Below are positions 1 to 12,144 of a stretch of 64,000 nt of DNA, piece by piece (within the stretch, counting starts at the first letter, position 1; each line of letters opens with the position of its first letter). Made by a program: the position numbers and the translations under genes. The stretch is from Diphasiastrum complanatum (taxonomy: Eukaryota > Streptophyta > Lycopodiopsida > Lycopodiales > Lycopodiaceae). The notes under the pieces were generated by a model. It worked only from the letters and a program-made list of their open reading frames with translations, was not told the origin of the DNA and did not search any database. Location: the NCBI GenBank assembly GCA_029204225.1, contig CM055103.1, forward strand, positions 21,082,709 through 21,146,708, read 5' to 3'.

Positions 1-615
1 ATGTACATTGTATTATCATTTATGAGATATGTAGATACTAGACATGTGGCATGTAATGATGTACATTGTATGTGCTATCTAGCCCTTGTTTATGCCATAG
101 TAGATGGATAGCTTGTATGATCAATCTCCAACACGGGGGAGAGTTTTCTAGTCTTGAGGGCCCTATTGGTTGGGTGGATCATCTTGTGCCTTGTTCTTTT
201 GGTTGAAGATCAATACCTACAGTTCATGGACTTCTCAACTGCCATCTTGGTCAAAACACAACACTTATTCTTAAAAAAAAAAATCTTTTATTCTACAATA
301 AGGAACCATTCAGCCTTTCATCTTATTATGTGAAACACTAATCTAGAACCTACCTTACAACACCTCTACAATATCCAGTCTAGTTAGCTTCAAATGAATT
401 GCCCCATATCTTTGAACATCCATAGAAGTATCATCTTTCGTTTTAAACCAAAGATACACATGTAAGCCCTATTTCGAAGTACAGAAGTATAGTTAAGGAC
501 ACTTCGCAATCATATGCATACCAGAGGTCTTATAAAGGCTTGGGTGATCTGGATTCACATTGGTGCTAATATCTGTCTCTACTAGTACCTTTACCACAAC
601 TTTATGAAATAATAC
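1..615. other. Intron sequence, no gene seen
   Basis: AT-rich DNA downstream (on the minus strand) of the last visible Pelota exon. No repeat boundary or further exon could be supported. A minus-strand stretch around 340-430 reads open in one frame but matches nothing known to me. Confidence 0.5.
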
Positions 616-691
616 CTTATCATAACCTGCAATCGCTGCGCCACGTTTCCGAGGGATAGATGTTTCTATTTTTGCCTTGGTTGTTGTTATG
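616..691 (-). CDS. PELO: PELOTA exon (central domain, IPRKRG segment)
   Basis: 76-bp exon preceded by TTTACAG and followed by the donor GTATTA. The first base completes an AGC serine codon begun in the upstream exon at 12249-12324. It then encodes 25 codons including [18 protein letters not shown], the conserved segment at the start of the Pelota central domain (family form: RARIE..IPRK.G.A.AGYDKAL). It is the most 3' exon in the window. Confidence 0.88.
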
Positions 692-3600
692 CTGTAAATG
701 CCACAACAACACAGGTAAGCATCAAAAATCTAAATGCAACTATAGAACAATTGCATTGCAGCTAAAATTCACTAGCATGCCTGCATATGTCAAAGAATAT
801 TGCATCAGCTTTGTACTATTCCAATCCAAATCAAGAAGTCAATGAGGACTTCAAAGAGCTTCATACATAATCTTGCCCTTCCTTAAAATTCGAATAAAGC
901 AGTTCATAAAAACAAACCTCATATATGTAACGTTGGTGGTGTGTGTGTGTATGTGTATGTGTACGTACAAATTTGATAAGTATTGTGAAATTTGTACACA
1001 ATCAAAAGAAATAAAATATTAGGCATGATACTTCAACGATTGAGGTCACCTCAACAATCGTCCTAAACAGAAGCAGTAAATATTCCTTCAAATTTTGACA
1101 GAGTCCTCTGCCAATGTTCTAGCCATAGATGCAGCGAATCGCGATTCGCTGGTTTTGCGATTCGCGAATCGCGATTCTGCGAATCGCTGCAAAGAATCGT
1201 TTTCAAGAATCGTTGAAAAAAAAATAATATTTGTGCATTTCGGGCCTGGGAGGGAAAGGGAGAATCAGAGAGCCCAGGAGTTAATACACCTTAACTGGAC
1301 CATCCTGCACCCGAAACAGTTGGCAAACTACACAGTCATAATGCTCTCAATCAGAGCTTTCATCTGATACCCATTTTGCCTAAAAGAATTTCAAATTTTC
1401 AAAAAAAAAAAATCGATTCTGCACGATTCTCTGAAAAACCCGAAACGCGATTCTGAATCGCGATTTAGAATCGCGGTGCATCAATGGTTCTAACACATCA
1501 AGGATCACATTCTTGGTTTTAAAACATATACATGTAACTTCTATAACCCGCTCATCTTGTTTTTTGCTCTCTCAAGAGAAACATTGCCCATTTTAAGACT
1601 TGATAAAACAAGATATGTCTCAAAGATACACCTAATCCAACAATACAATAGATGACATTTCCAATGGCATTTATGCCCCAATTATCAGAAAGTACAATAG
1701 CCTAATCATTCCATGACTATCTACTCATGCAATGATTGAGCAACAGCTGAACACCTCTCAGCAACTCCAAGCTCAATATCGTTTGATGGCTGCCCAGATG
1801 TGCAACTAGTAAATTGCCTTGATCTATGATCCTCAAATGTTCAATGCTCATCGTTGAGTGAATGATTCTTGCCCTCGCCATGAACACTAAAACAATTGTT
1901 CATTTGACCTTGGATGACAATTAAACAAATGTTGAATCTTGGCAAACACTACTATCAACATCGTCTCTATAGTGAATGTCAAGTGAACACTGATTGGTGA
2001 ATGTTGACTGTATGCAAACATTCATAGTATACATTGTGTGATCAACGGTTTTCTAGCATCAGCAACAAGATAAGATGGTAGCAAAAAAAAAAGGAAAAAT
2101 AGGTTAAGCCAAAGTGCACTGATTGGTGAATGTTGATTGTATGCAAACATTCATAGTAAACATTGTGTGATCAACGGTTTTCTAGCATCAGCAACAAGAT
2201 AAGATGGTAGCGAAAAAAAAAGGAAAAATAGGTTAAGCCAAAAGTAGAAGTATCATTGGAATTTTACTATTGAGTAGTTAAGCTTTACAAAGTGCTCATG
2301 ATTTTGGGCTTGATTACGGTACATACAAGATTTTTTGGGACAACACTTGGTTAAAATCTAAGGGACACAATACTTGCAATATCTTTTTGCAGACATATTT
2401 TGATTAATATTTAGAGTACAATACATACTAGAACTTTGAGGCAATATTTTGGTCAATTTTGGACCAACAATACTTACATAAGAATTCTTAAATCAGATTT
2501 TTTGGATACTTCAATATCATCCAATTTTGTTCAAAAAAAATGTGTTGTAATGTGGAAATTTAAATTGAGCACGGTACTTTTGGCCAGATCCACAAATCTC
2601 ACATATTAGCACAACTAATTGTCGGACTCCCTCTCTGATCTTCTCTTCAAACCTTGCTAATTTCCTGCACATACAAGCATCAAATTACTTCTAACACAAG
2701 ATGGAGCTGGCTGCCTTGTCTCCTCCTACATAGATTATGATGAGGAATGCCTCTCTCTAGGCTCACTTATCCAAAATCCTCAAGCACCCCTTAACCCTGA
2801 CCCTTCCTAAATCTCGACACATGGCCAACTCCATGCACAGTCAACACTTGCCACTTGGCAATACCTTGACACATAGGCAAGTGAGTAGGCTGACATGCGT
2901 CACTCATCCATTGGACCAAATGTCCTCTGACACGTGTCATGTTTGACCAGTCAACCCTGACATGTGTCACTCATTCACTGGACCAAGTGTCCTAGTGAGC
3001 ATATGACATGTGTCACGTTGACTAGTCAACTCTCCTACTTTTTAGGAAGTCAGTCCAGCCACTCCGAATTAATGACCTAGTACCCTATACTCAAGCAACA
3101 TGCGACTCTGAGGCTCAGAAACAACTTTATTTACATTTCTGTTACAAAGGTCACCACAGGCCGGTGACAGCCATTTTTGTATTTACAAGAAGTACATCTA
3201 TAAGTAAAAACAGTAAACAACCGGGACAGGGAGTAAAAGCTGTAACATCCCTTCCCCCCCTCAGGTAACATCGTCCGTGATGGCAAAGCTAGGGTACTGT
3301 GCACACAGACTGTGCGCGGTCTCCCAAGTAGCATCAGAAAGAGGCCTGCCATGCCAAGCGACCAAGTACTCACGGATCAAACGGTTGCATAAATGCCTCT
3401 CCCGCCTATCCAATACCCTCGCTGGCCCATGGATTACTTCTCCCTGCTCCTGGAATGCAAACAAACCATCAGACAACAAGTTATCACCGTTATGTAAAAC
3501 CCGTTTCAATCTAGAAACATGAAATACAGGATGCACTTTACAAGTTTTAGGAAAATCTAACTTATAAGAAACATCACTAATTCTTTTAACAATTTTCCAA

Positions 3601-6600
3601 GGTCTACAATAACGCGGGGACAACTTGTAACATTTGCCCGTCTTAAGGGTCTTAGAGTCCTTGGGTACTTGGAGAAAGACCATGTCTCCTACCACAAACT
3701 CTCTAGGCATGGGATGCTGATCAGCATATGACTTTGCTCGATCCATCGCTTGCCTAATATTAACCTTCGCTAACTCAAGCATTTCATTCATTTGAGTTAG
3801 AAAATTAGCCGCACTGCGCACTCTCTGAGGAATTCCTACCATAACAGGGCTAGCTGGCCTAAATCCATAGTTAAGCTCGAAAGGACTCATCTTAGTACTC
3901 ACATTTTTCTTGTCATTGTAAGCAAACTCCAATCGTGGCAAGTACTTCTCCCACTGAGTTTGCTTATCCCCAACAAATGCCCTAAGCATATCCTCTAAGG
4001 TCTGGTTGACTCTCTCAGTTTGGCCATCCGTTTCAGGATGCTCCGTACTACTCATTCTCAATTGGACTTCAAGTTTGGCCATAACTGCAGTCCAAAAGTT
4101 TCCAGTGAATCGAGTATCCCTATCAGACACTATGGATAACGGTAATCCATGAAGTCTGAACACATGCTCGATAAACAAATTAGCTACTCCAGCCGCATCA
4201 ATCTTTTTACGCGTTGGAATAAAATGAGCCATTTTCGTGAGTCTGTCAACTACGACCAAGATAGAATCATGCTGCAACTGCGTGAGAGGCAAGTTGGTGA
4301 CAAAATCCATGGAGATACTCTCCCATCTTCCTTCTAACACAGGTAGTGGGTGTAAAACTCCACGAGGTTTAATCCCTTCAGCTTTAGTGACTTGGCACTT
4401 CAAACAGTGCATCACGTAATGGTAAACATCTTTTTTAAGCTTAGGCCACCAGAAGTTACGTAAGATCAACTCATAGGTCTTATGCACGCCAGGATGACCT
4501 ACACTAGGGCTATCATGATAATGTGACCCAAATATGCTACTTCTTCAACGAAGAATTCACACTTGGATTGTTTAGCATAGAGCTTATGCTTTCTGAGCAG
4601 TCGAAACACCTTTGTGAGGTGTTTTAGATGCTCCTTCCTCGTTTTGCTGTAAATGATGATGTCATCTAAAAATACGACTACAAACTTACCCAAGTATGGT
4701 CTGAGGACACTGTTCATCAAGGTCATAAAGGTAGATGGAGCATTTGTGAGCCCAAATGGCATCACTTTAAACTCATAATGACCGTGACGAGTCCTAGAAG
4801 CTGTTTTCGAGACATCTTCCGATTTTATACGGACTTGATGATATCCCGATCTGAGGTCTATTTTGCTGAAAAATTTAGCCCCGTCGAGTTGATCAAACAA
4901 CTCATCTACCCGAGGCATAGGGTATTTATTCTTAATTGTGACTTTATTGAGGGCTCTGTAATCTACGCAAAGACGCATAGACCCCTCTTTCTTTTTCACC
5001 AATAGGACTGGTGAGGCCCATGGTGAACTACTGGTCTGAATTTGGCCTTTCCCAAGATAGTCTGTTAACTGCCTAGTTATTTCTTCATCCTCTGTTCGGC
5101 TGACCTGATACGGTACAGTTGCTGTACCTGGTACTAGGTTTATTACATGATCTACCTCTCTGCTAGGTGGTAAACCATGTGGCAAATCTTCAGGAAAAAC
5201 ATCTTTAAATTTAGACAATAAAGTTTCTAATTTACTGATTTTCTACTGAATAGAACTGGAAATAGAAACTTCAGGAATAAGCTGAAAGTCACATAAGAAT
5301 ACCTGATGGTCTTCGTCTCCGATTAGCTGACAGAGCTCTGAACTGCAGACCATAGGGCTGTTGGGAACATCATGCTCCCCATGCAACTGGATCTCTCGGC
5401 CTTTATGCTGAAAGCTGAGGGTGTTCTCCTGATAGTTTCTGTGGAGGGAAGGTCCTAAACTGTAGAGCCAATCTCTCCCGAGAACAATGTCTGTTCGATC
5501 CAGGTGCATTATCTGAAAGTTTATTTCATCTTGGTACCCCTGAATACCAAGATTTAACTTACTTACCATAGTTTCCCATATTTTTTTATCTTCACCCTTA
5601 GCTAATGAAACTATGTACCTATGCTGACTAGGTACTTCTGGTAGTTTAAGCTTTTTAACCAGGGTGTAGTTGATGAAATTATGGGTTGCCCCATCATCAA
5701 CCATGACACTTACTGATTGGTTACCAACCTTCCCATGCATACGTACTAGGTCATGCGGCCCAAAGCTGAAGGGTCTCACTAGCATTGCAGAGGTCAGCTG
5801 GCAACAGTGTTCATGATCTTCATGATACACTTTGATCTCGGAAGCTGCCGAGTCACTGGGGAAACATACAGTCTGAACAAGATGAACTTGTTTTTTATCT
5901 TTCTTATCTTTTTTAGTGAAAGGCCCCTTGGGACACTGTCTGACTGTGTGTCCCTTGCCCATACACACAAAGCACAAGCGTTCTTGTTTGGCTTTCTCAA
6001 AATCATCTGGTTTTAAGGGCTGTATGAGTGAAGGGCGTTTCTGAGGAGCTTCACCTTTAAATTTATCTTCTTTCTTTCATTTTAAAAATTTCTTTTTAAA
6101 TTGAAAGTCTTTCTGAGGAGGCTGCTCAGAAAGTGGTTGTTGTCTCGCCCTCTTCCTACCCACTGAATCATCATAGATTTGAGCATATCTGAGAGCTTGC
6201 TCAAGGGTAGTAGGCGAGTTTCTCTGGACCTCTACTTTATATTCATCTTTGAGGCCACGGACAAATCCCCTAATTTTCTGATAGTCATCCATATTTTTAA
6301 TCTTTAAAATTGCTTCTCGATACTGCGAGATATATTGGATGAGGGATTTATCCATTACTGTTCTTTCCCAGGCTTCCCAGGCTCTATCCAGTTCATTTTC
6401 TGGTAGAAATTCTCTGAGGAAAGCCTCTTCAAAAGCTTTCCATGACCGGGGAGTCTGCCCAGTCTCCTGGAGATTTAACCACCACTTATAGGCCATAGGC
6501 CCTAAGGAAAGACTGGCCTCAATAGCTTGCAAATGGTCAGGGGTCTGTTTAAGAGCATGAATGTTCTTCCATTTGCTGAGGAAGGTTTGTAGAATATCTG

Positions 6601-9350
6601 CATTTCTATCCTTCTCTTCCCCATTAGAAGTAGGAGCTTTTAAATCTTTAAAAACACTGGGGTGAGACCGTAAAGTCTCACCCAAAACTGATGGAAGTGG
6701 AGAAGGGGATAACTGAGAAGTGGAGGGAAGGCTTCCTTTCGCGGAACTCAAAATCAAGTTTTTGAGTTCAGCGAACGAGTCGTCCACACTGGACTTAAAA
6801 TTGGCTAATGCCAACTTCAGTTCATCCACTTCTGTTACCAATTGGAGAAACTGCTCCTTGGTAACCAGTTCGTCGAGTTCTTCGGCGAACTGTTCCTGTT
6901 CTTCCACTTCCATGGGTTCCTTCCCTTTTCTGTAAGCCAAGGCTTTTGTTTCAAGTTCATCGAAGCCTCTCTCCAAGGGTTGATCAGGTCCCTGAGGAGT
7001 GGTCATCTTCGGAACTGAAAGAGAGCTACCTTAACTTTTGAAGGAAAAAAGTCTAAAAGACTAATTTACAACTGTACAAGGGAAAGGAAAGATGACTTAG
7101 CTGTTTCTGAGGACTGTACTTCCAAAGAAAGAATGAAGAGGAACCCTTTCAGCTCTTTTCCCCAAGATTTCAGACCTGCTGTCCCGAAAAATGCCAGTTT
7201 GAAGCTTCAAAACGGTGCCAAATTTCCCGGTTCTTTGAGGATAGTAGCTCGCTGATCTGATTGCAACCCAACTGGCTCGTTTGCTTCTGATTTGAGACCC
7301 AAAAAGTATTTCAATTTCTGATTTTGGTGTCTCTCTACCCTCGCTGGCTGGACAGCCCTCTGTCTGGCCCAATTTTCTGAAAGCCCAATCTTTGCTTGAA
7401 TCTCTGATCTGAACTCAGGCAGTAGGTCGCTGGTCTGTGGCAATCTAGTTTGATGTTCAAACTACTGAAAAATCCTCAAAACAGTGATGAAAAACCAATT
7501 TTTCATCTCCCTGTCCAGCGTTGGCCCTGCTAAGAAAATTTGTTTGAAAACCCTTCAAATTTCCTTGGATTTCTCTGAAATTTCAAAGGTAGATTTCTGA
7601 TCCCTCAACGATGGATCAGCACCACCCTTTCTCCTCAAAAATCCGCTCTGATTCCCTGAATCTGATGGCAAAAATCAGAGATGAAGACTGAATTTGCAGC
7701 GCTGGACCTGCTCTAGAAATTTGGACTAATTTCTCTCTGACCAGCAAGTAAATCCACCAAGATTTCCTCAGTAGGAGACTGTTCCTACAGCGAGTCTCCT
7801 CCTCTATTTCTTTCTGAGAACTTTTAGAAGTTCTGAGCAATCTAGCTACTTTCTCCACTGCTGAAAACTGAATTCCCAAAGATGGAGATGGCTCTGATAC
7901 CAGTGTAATAGATCCTAACACCACAGTAGGGCAAACACTAACTGATCCACCCAACCTTACCTACTCCCTGATATAGAGTAAGCCCCTCCTAGCCCAGTGT
8001 GAGGACTGGTAGCATGCTACTGCCAAGTGTCGGCCACGTGGCACTGACGTAGCCGACTGCATGTCGGGACCCAACTGGGGGCCCTATCCTGCTGACAAGG
8101 TCCCTAGGCTGTGTTAGGCCCGCCATGGCTATGGACCATGCTGGGGCACACTACTCACACTGTCTTGCCCTGTTGGTCATGTACGCTGGACACGACCCTA
8201 ACTGTGGTATCTGACCTATCTGTGTTCTCTAGGGTTCGGCACTGGTTACGAGCTCGTAACAGAGGGGCCGTCCCTGCAGGAGGCAATAACAGTGGCGATA
8301 TGTACTGAAAGGGGCGTTGTGGTGGCCAGTACTGGTACATCCTGGGTGTTGCCAAAGGAGGAGGCAGTGGAGTGGGTGCTACCACAGGAGGAGCCACTAT
8401 GGATGTGGGCGCTGCAAGAGACAACCTGGGCACAAATGGTGGCCTGCCATGGAGAACTGGGAGTCTGAAGGGTGCTGCAGAAGTGGATGGCGATGGAGGG
8501 GCTGCAGGCCTCAATGGCAGTGGTAGCACTAGAGGTGTTGTGCGGCGCATATAAACCCTCTGAGGAACCAGAGGAACTGGAGACACCTCATGGAGCTGAT
8601 CTGGCTGAGACTCTGTACAGGGCATGCTGGCAAGAGATGATGGGGGTGCCCTAACACTCGGCATGAGTTGGGCCTCTGAGTCCAACGTGGCAATCAACTC
8701 GTCTAGCTCTGCATTCGAATACAAATGCTCTGGGCTCTGGGCCTCATCATGGGCACCATCCTCTGGCTCATCCCGTGCATCATCCCATGCCTCATCTTGT
8801 GCACCATGTAGACCTTGCATGCCATCCCAACCGGTACCATCGAAGTCATCTGGTGTACTATCAAAGTCACGCCCATAATGCTGTGCTGCAAGCATCCAAG
8901 CAGATGCGGGATCCAAACCTATATCATTGTGCCCTCCATCGAGAGCCTCCATCATATCAACATATGTAGGTATGTCACTGCCCCCCCCACCCGTTTTTCC
9001 AAGGACCCAACGTTGAGCTTGGCAAAGAAAGATGCTCATTATTGAGACTGAGCACCAAATTCCAACAAAACACACATACATACCACACAACACATTCACT
9101 TTGAACTGTGGGCCGCCCGTGAACAGACATTTGCAAACACTATCGCCTACCGCCCCCGTCAACCTTTTTATCAAGATACTCCATGTGCTATTGTTGAACA
9201 TAGTTAAATTCTGACCCCTACTATGGATGAGATGTGTGAGATATGTTAGCTATTCGAGATGCGAGATGTGCGAGATAGGCCATCATCCAAATCATTGGTC
9301 GCCACCTAGATCGGCCTCCATTCCTCGTCAACGACGGGCACTCTTTACTA

Positions 9351-9384
<34 letters not shown>

Positions 9385-12091
9385 TAGGTCCCGCGGTACT
9401 GGGTACCGCGGATCCCGGTACCGCGGGACCGTACTGGTACTGCGGTACCATGATGGTACCATGGTACCATAATCTATTAATATGATTAATATTTTTCAAT
9501 TTTTTTAAACCTAATCTACACGCCCCCCTCGTGGGTGTTGTTGGTTTGGCTTGCTGGAGCAGGTGCTGTTGGTTTGGCTTGCTTGGGGGCTGATGCGGAG
9601 GCAGATTGGGATGATGCTAGTGACGAGTCCTCCTCCTCGGATACACGGCCCATGCCAGTTCCAGACAGGCACAGATATCGGCTGCGAGAGTCAGCTCGGG
9701 GCCCTGAGTTGTCTCCGGAGCATTCGTCTAAGTCAGAGCCAGAGCATTAATTGTGGCTCTGTTATTTTAGTTTCAATAGTTTCTTTCTAGCAGACGGTCG
9801 ACCATTGTATCCAGACCATATTTCACATTATATTCAGTGTTTGGCGTACTTTGTTTGTTGCACATTGTGCGTGTGTCGCTCTGTACATGTGATGTTGTAT
9901 TTTCAATTTTATCTCAAATTCTATGTGCGTGTCTGAATCGTATTTTCAATTAATTTCGATTGAAGAGAATGGTAGCTTCACAGAAATGCACCTACAAACT
10001 GATCATTGATGCCACAGCAAACTGATAGCACATGCACTCCAAACGATCATGAGCAGAGCAATTACCCCTGAACCCTAAACCCGTGACGGCATTTCATAAA
10101 CACATATATTACATTGCATTTAAAAAAATACAGAGATTGCATTTCACAGCACCAGGCGTGCGTTGCACAAAAAACACACTGTATATTGATTCAGCCGTTG
10201 TATCAAAATAACATTACGTATCCTGCCATATATGGCTGGGTCTTTTTTCTTATACAACTATCTAGTTATTTGCCGGACCCTAAACTGCCGAAAATTACAT
10301 AGCAACAGTCTGCCACATACGGCTAGACTTTATCTATTCTAAACATTCCTACGGATCCTCCACCGACTCCTCACCCTCGTCAGGTGCATTGTTCCGTCGC
10401 TCTCGCTCTGCCTCCTGGTTAGCCCGACGTCTGGCCGCCCTTCCCCTGACCATGATGAGCTGCCGTCGTGTGAAGTTCATTTCGATCTGCTCATCCAAAT
10501 CCAGCTCGACAGCGGGGGCAGGGGCCACAACGGGGGCGGGGATCTGCAGCTCTGGGTGTCTCTGTCGAGCCTGTCGCAGCATCTCTGCAATGTCTGCCTC
10601 TTGCTTCCGATGTCTTTCGTTGTGCCTTCGGATATCTTCCTCGAGCTTCCTCCTGGCTTCGCCCTCGGGCTTCGGTGGTATGCGCTCTGCCATCTCGATC
10701 GACTTTCTCCTCACAGCACCCTGGTCCTCGAACAACCTCTCACAGCACCCTGGTTCTCAAACAGCCTCTCACTGGCTCTCTCACTGGCTATCACTGGCTC
10801 TCTCACAACCTCTGAAAATGCCTCTCACAATGGCATTGTGAGTGCCTATTTATCCCCACAGCCTGAGGCCATGTGCATCCCCATCATCCCTCCATGTGCC
10901 TCTGTACCTGCCCCCATGTGTTGCTCCCCCCCTGTGCTGCTCTTCCATTGGCCCCATGGTCTGCTCACCCATAATGCCTGTGTTGTTGCACCTGTCCCCT
11001 GCACCATGTACTACACCCTCTTTTTTTACACCCAAAACCCTAATTTTCCCATTTTTTTAAGCCTATTTTACTATATAAAAGGCAATTATTAAATATTAAA
11101 TATTAAAAATATATATATATTAAAAAATGGTACCGCGGATCCCAGGGTGGTACCGTACTGGCGGTACCACCATTATGGTACCGACGGTACCATAATGGCG
11201 GTACCACGTGCCACTATGATATATATATACATATATATATGTATACATATCATAGTTGCCCAGAAACGCTAGAAATGCATTTCTAGGCCAGAAACGTGAT
11301 TAAAAAAAACATAATATAATTTATTTTTTTTAGAATGAAGGGCCATTTAGTTATGATGTTACAATGGGTATAATGATGTTGATCTAGTGTCCAGAATGCT
11401 ATCTAGAGATTTTGCCAAATTTAAAATGAGCTTGCTAAGTTCAAGCCTTTAAGGCAATGAGATAGAACAGGGACAAGGCAAAAAAAGTTGTATTGTGAAC
11501 GATCCTCAATAAAGCTTCTAGAGGCCAAATAATTGGCCTTTTAGCAATGGGAACAAATTAGGACTGGGCAAGAGGGATCATGGCGGGTAGGTAGTGGAAC
11601 ACACACATTCTAATTTTTTTTATTTTTTATATTAAAGGAGGTAAAGCGTAAATCTAGGAGTTAATGCACCTGCACTAGACCATCATGTACCCGAAACATT
11701 CAGCAACCTATACAGAGGTAATGCCCTTAATTAGAGCTTTCATCTGATACCCATATTGCCCCAAAAACAATAAAAAAAAAACCACGTTTTTGAGAAATGT
11801 TGTCAAAATCCAAAAACGCGTTTCTAGAAACGTGGTGCAACTATGATACATATATACATATGTATACATATCTATATAGTACAAAACTATTTTAGAGAGA
11901 GAATGTGTGAGGTGCCGGCAAAAATGTCACGCTTTGAAGTTTGCCGGCAAAAAATGTCACCCATTTGCAAAAGGAAAAGCTAAATAGGTTTCTAAAAAAT
12001 GGTAAAAAAAATACAGCCTCCAAAAATATATAAACACTTTTTGTGGGTAAGTGTCCATTGCCCGTCATCGACGGGCACAAGCAACTAGTAT

Positions 12092-12144
<53 letters not shown>

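Larger units (their letters stand above)
9383..11218 (+). mobile_element. hAT element with GGTACC/CCGCGG ends, internally deleted
   Basis: A 1836-bp element. Left end CATAGGTCCCGCGGTACTGG, right end GGTACCACGTGCCACTATG, with (AT)n on both sides consistent with an 8-bp ATATATAT duplication. About 100 bp at each end consist of copies of GGTACC, CCGCGG and GGATCC. The left 150 bp match the start of the fuller element at 37951. Most of the transposase is gone, leaving its acidic tail (about 9540-9750). The right half keeps a minus-strand ORF (10349-10735) and its upstream region. Confidence 0.82.

Noticed and set aside
340-470. Open minus-strand frame next to the last Pelota exon
   Set aside because: Residues do not match the expected next Pelota segment, and the frame that aligns loosely has three stops.
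10389-10841. Plus-strand 150-residue frame
   Set aside because: Serine-rich shadow of the convergent hAT ORF at 10349-10735.
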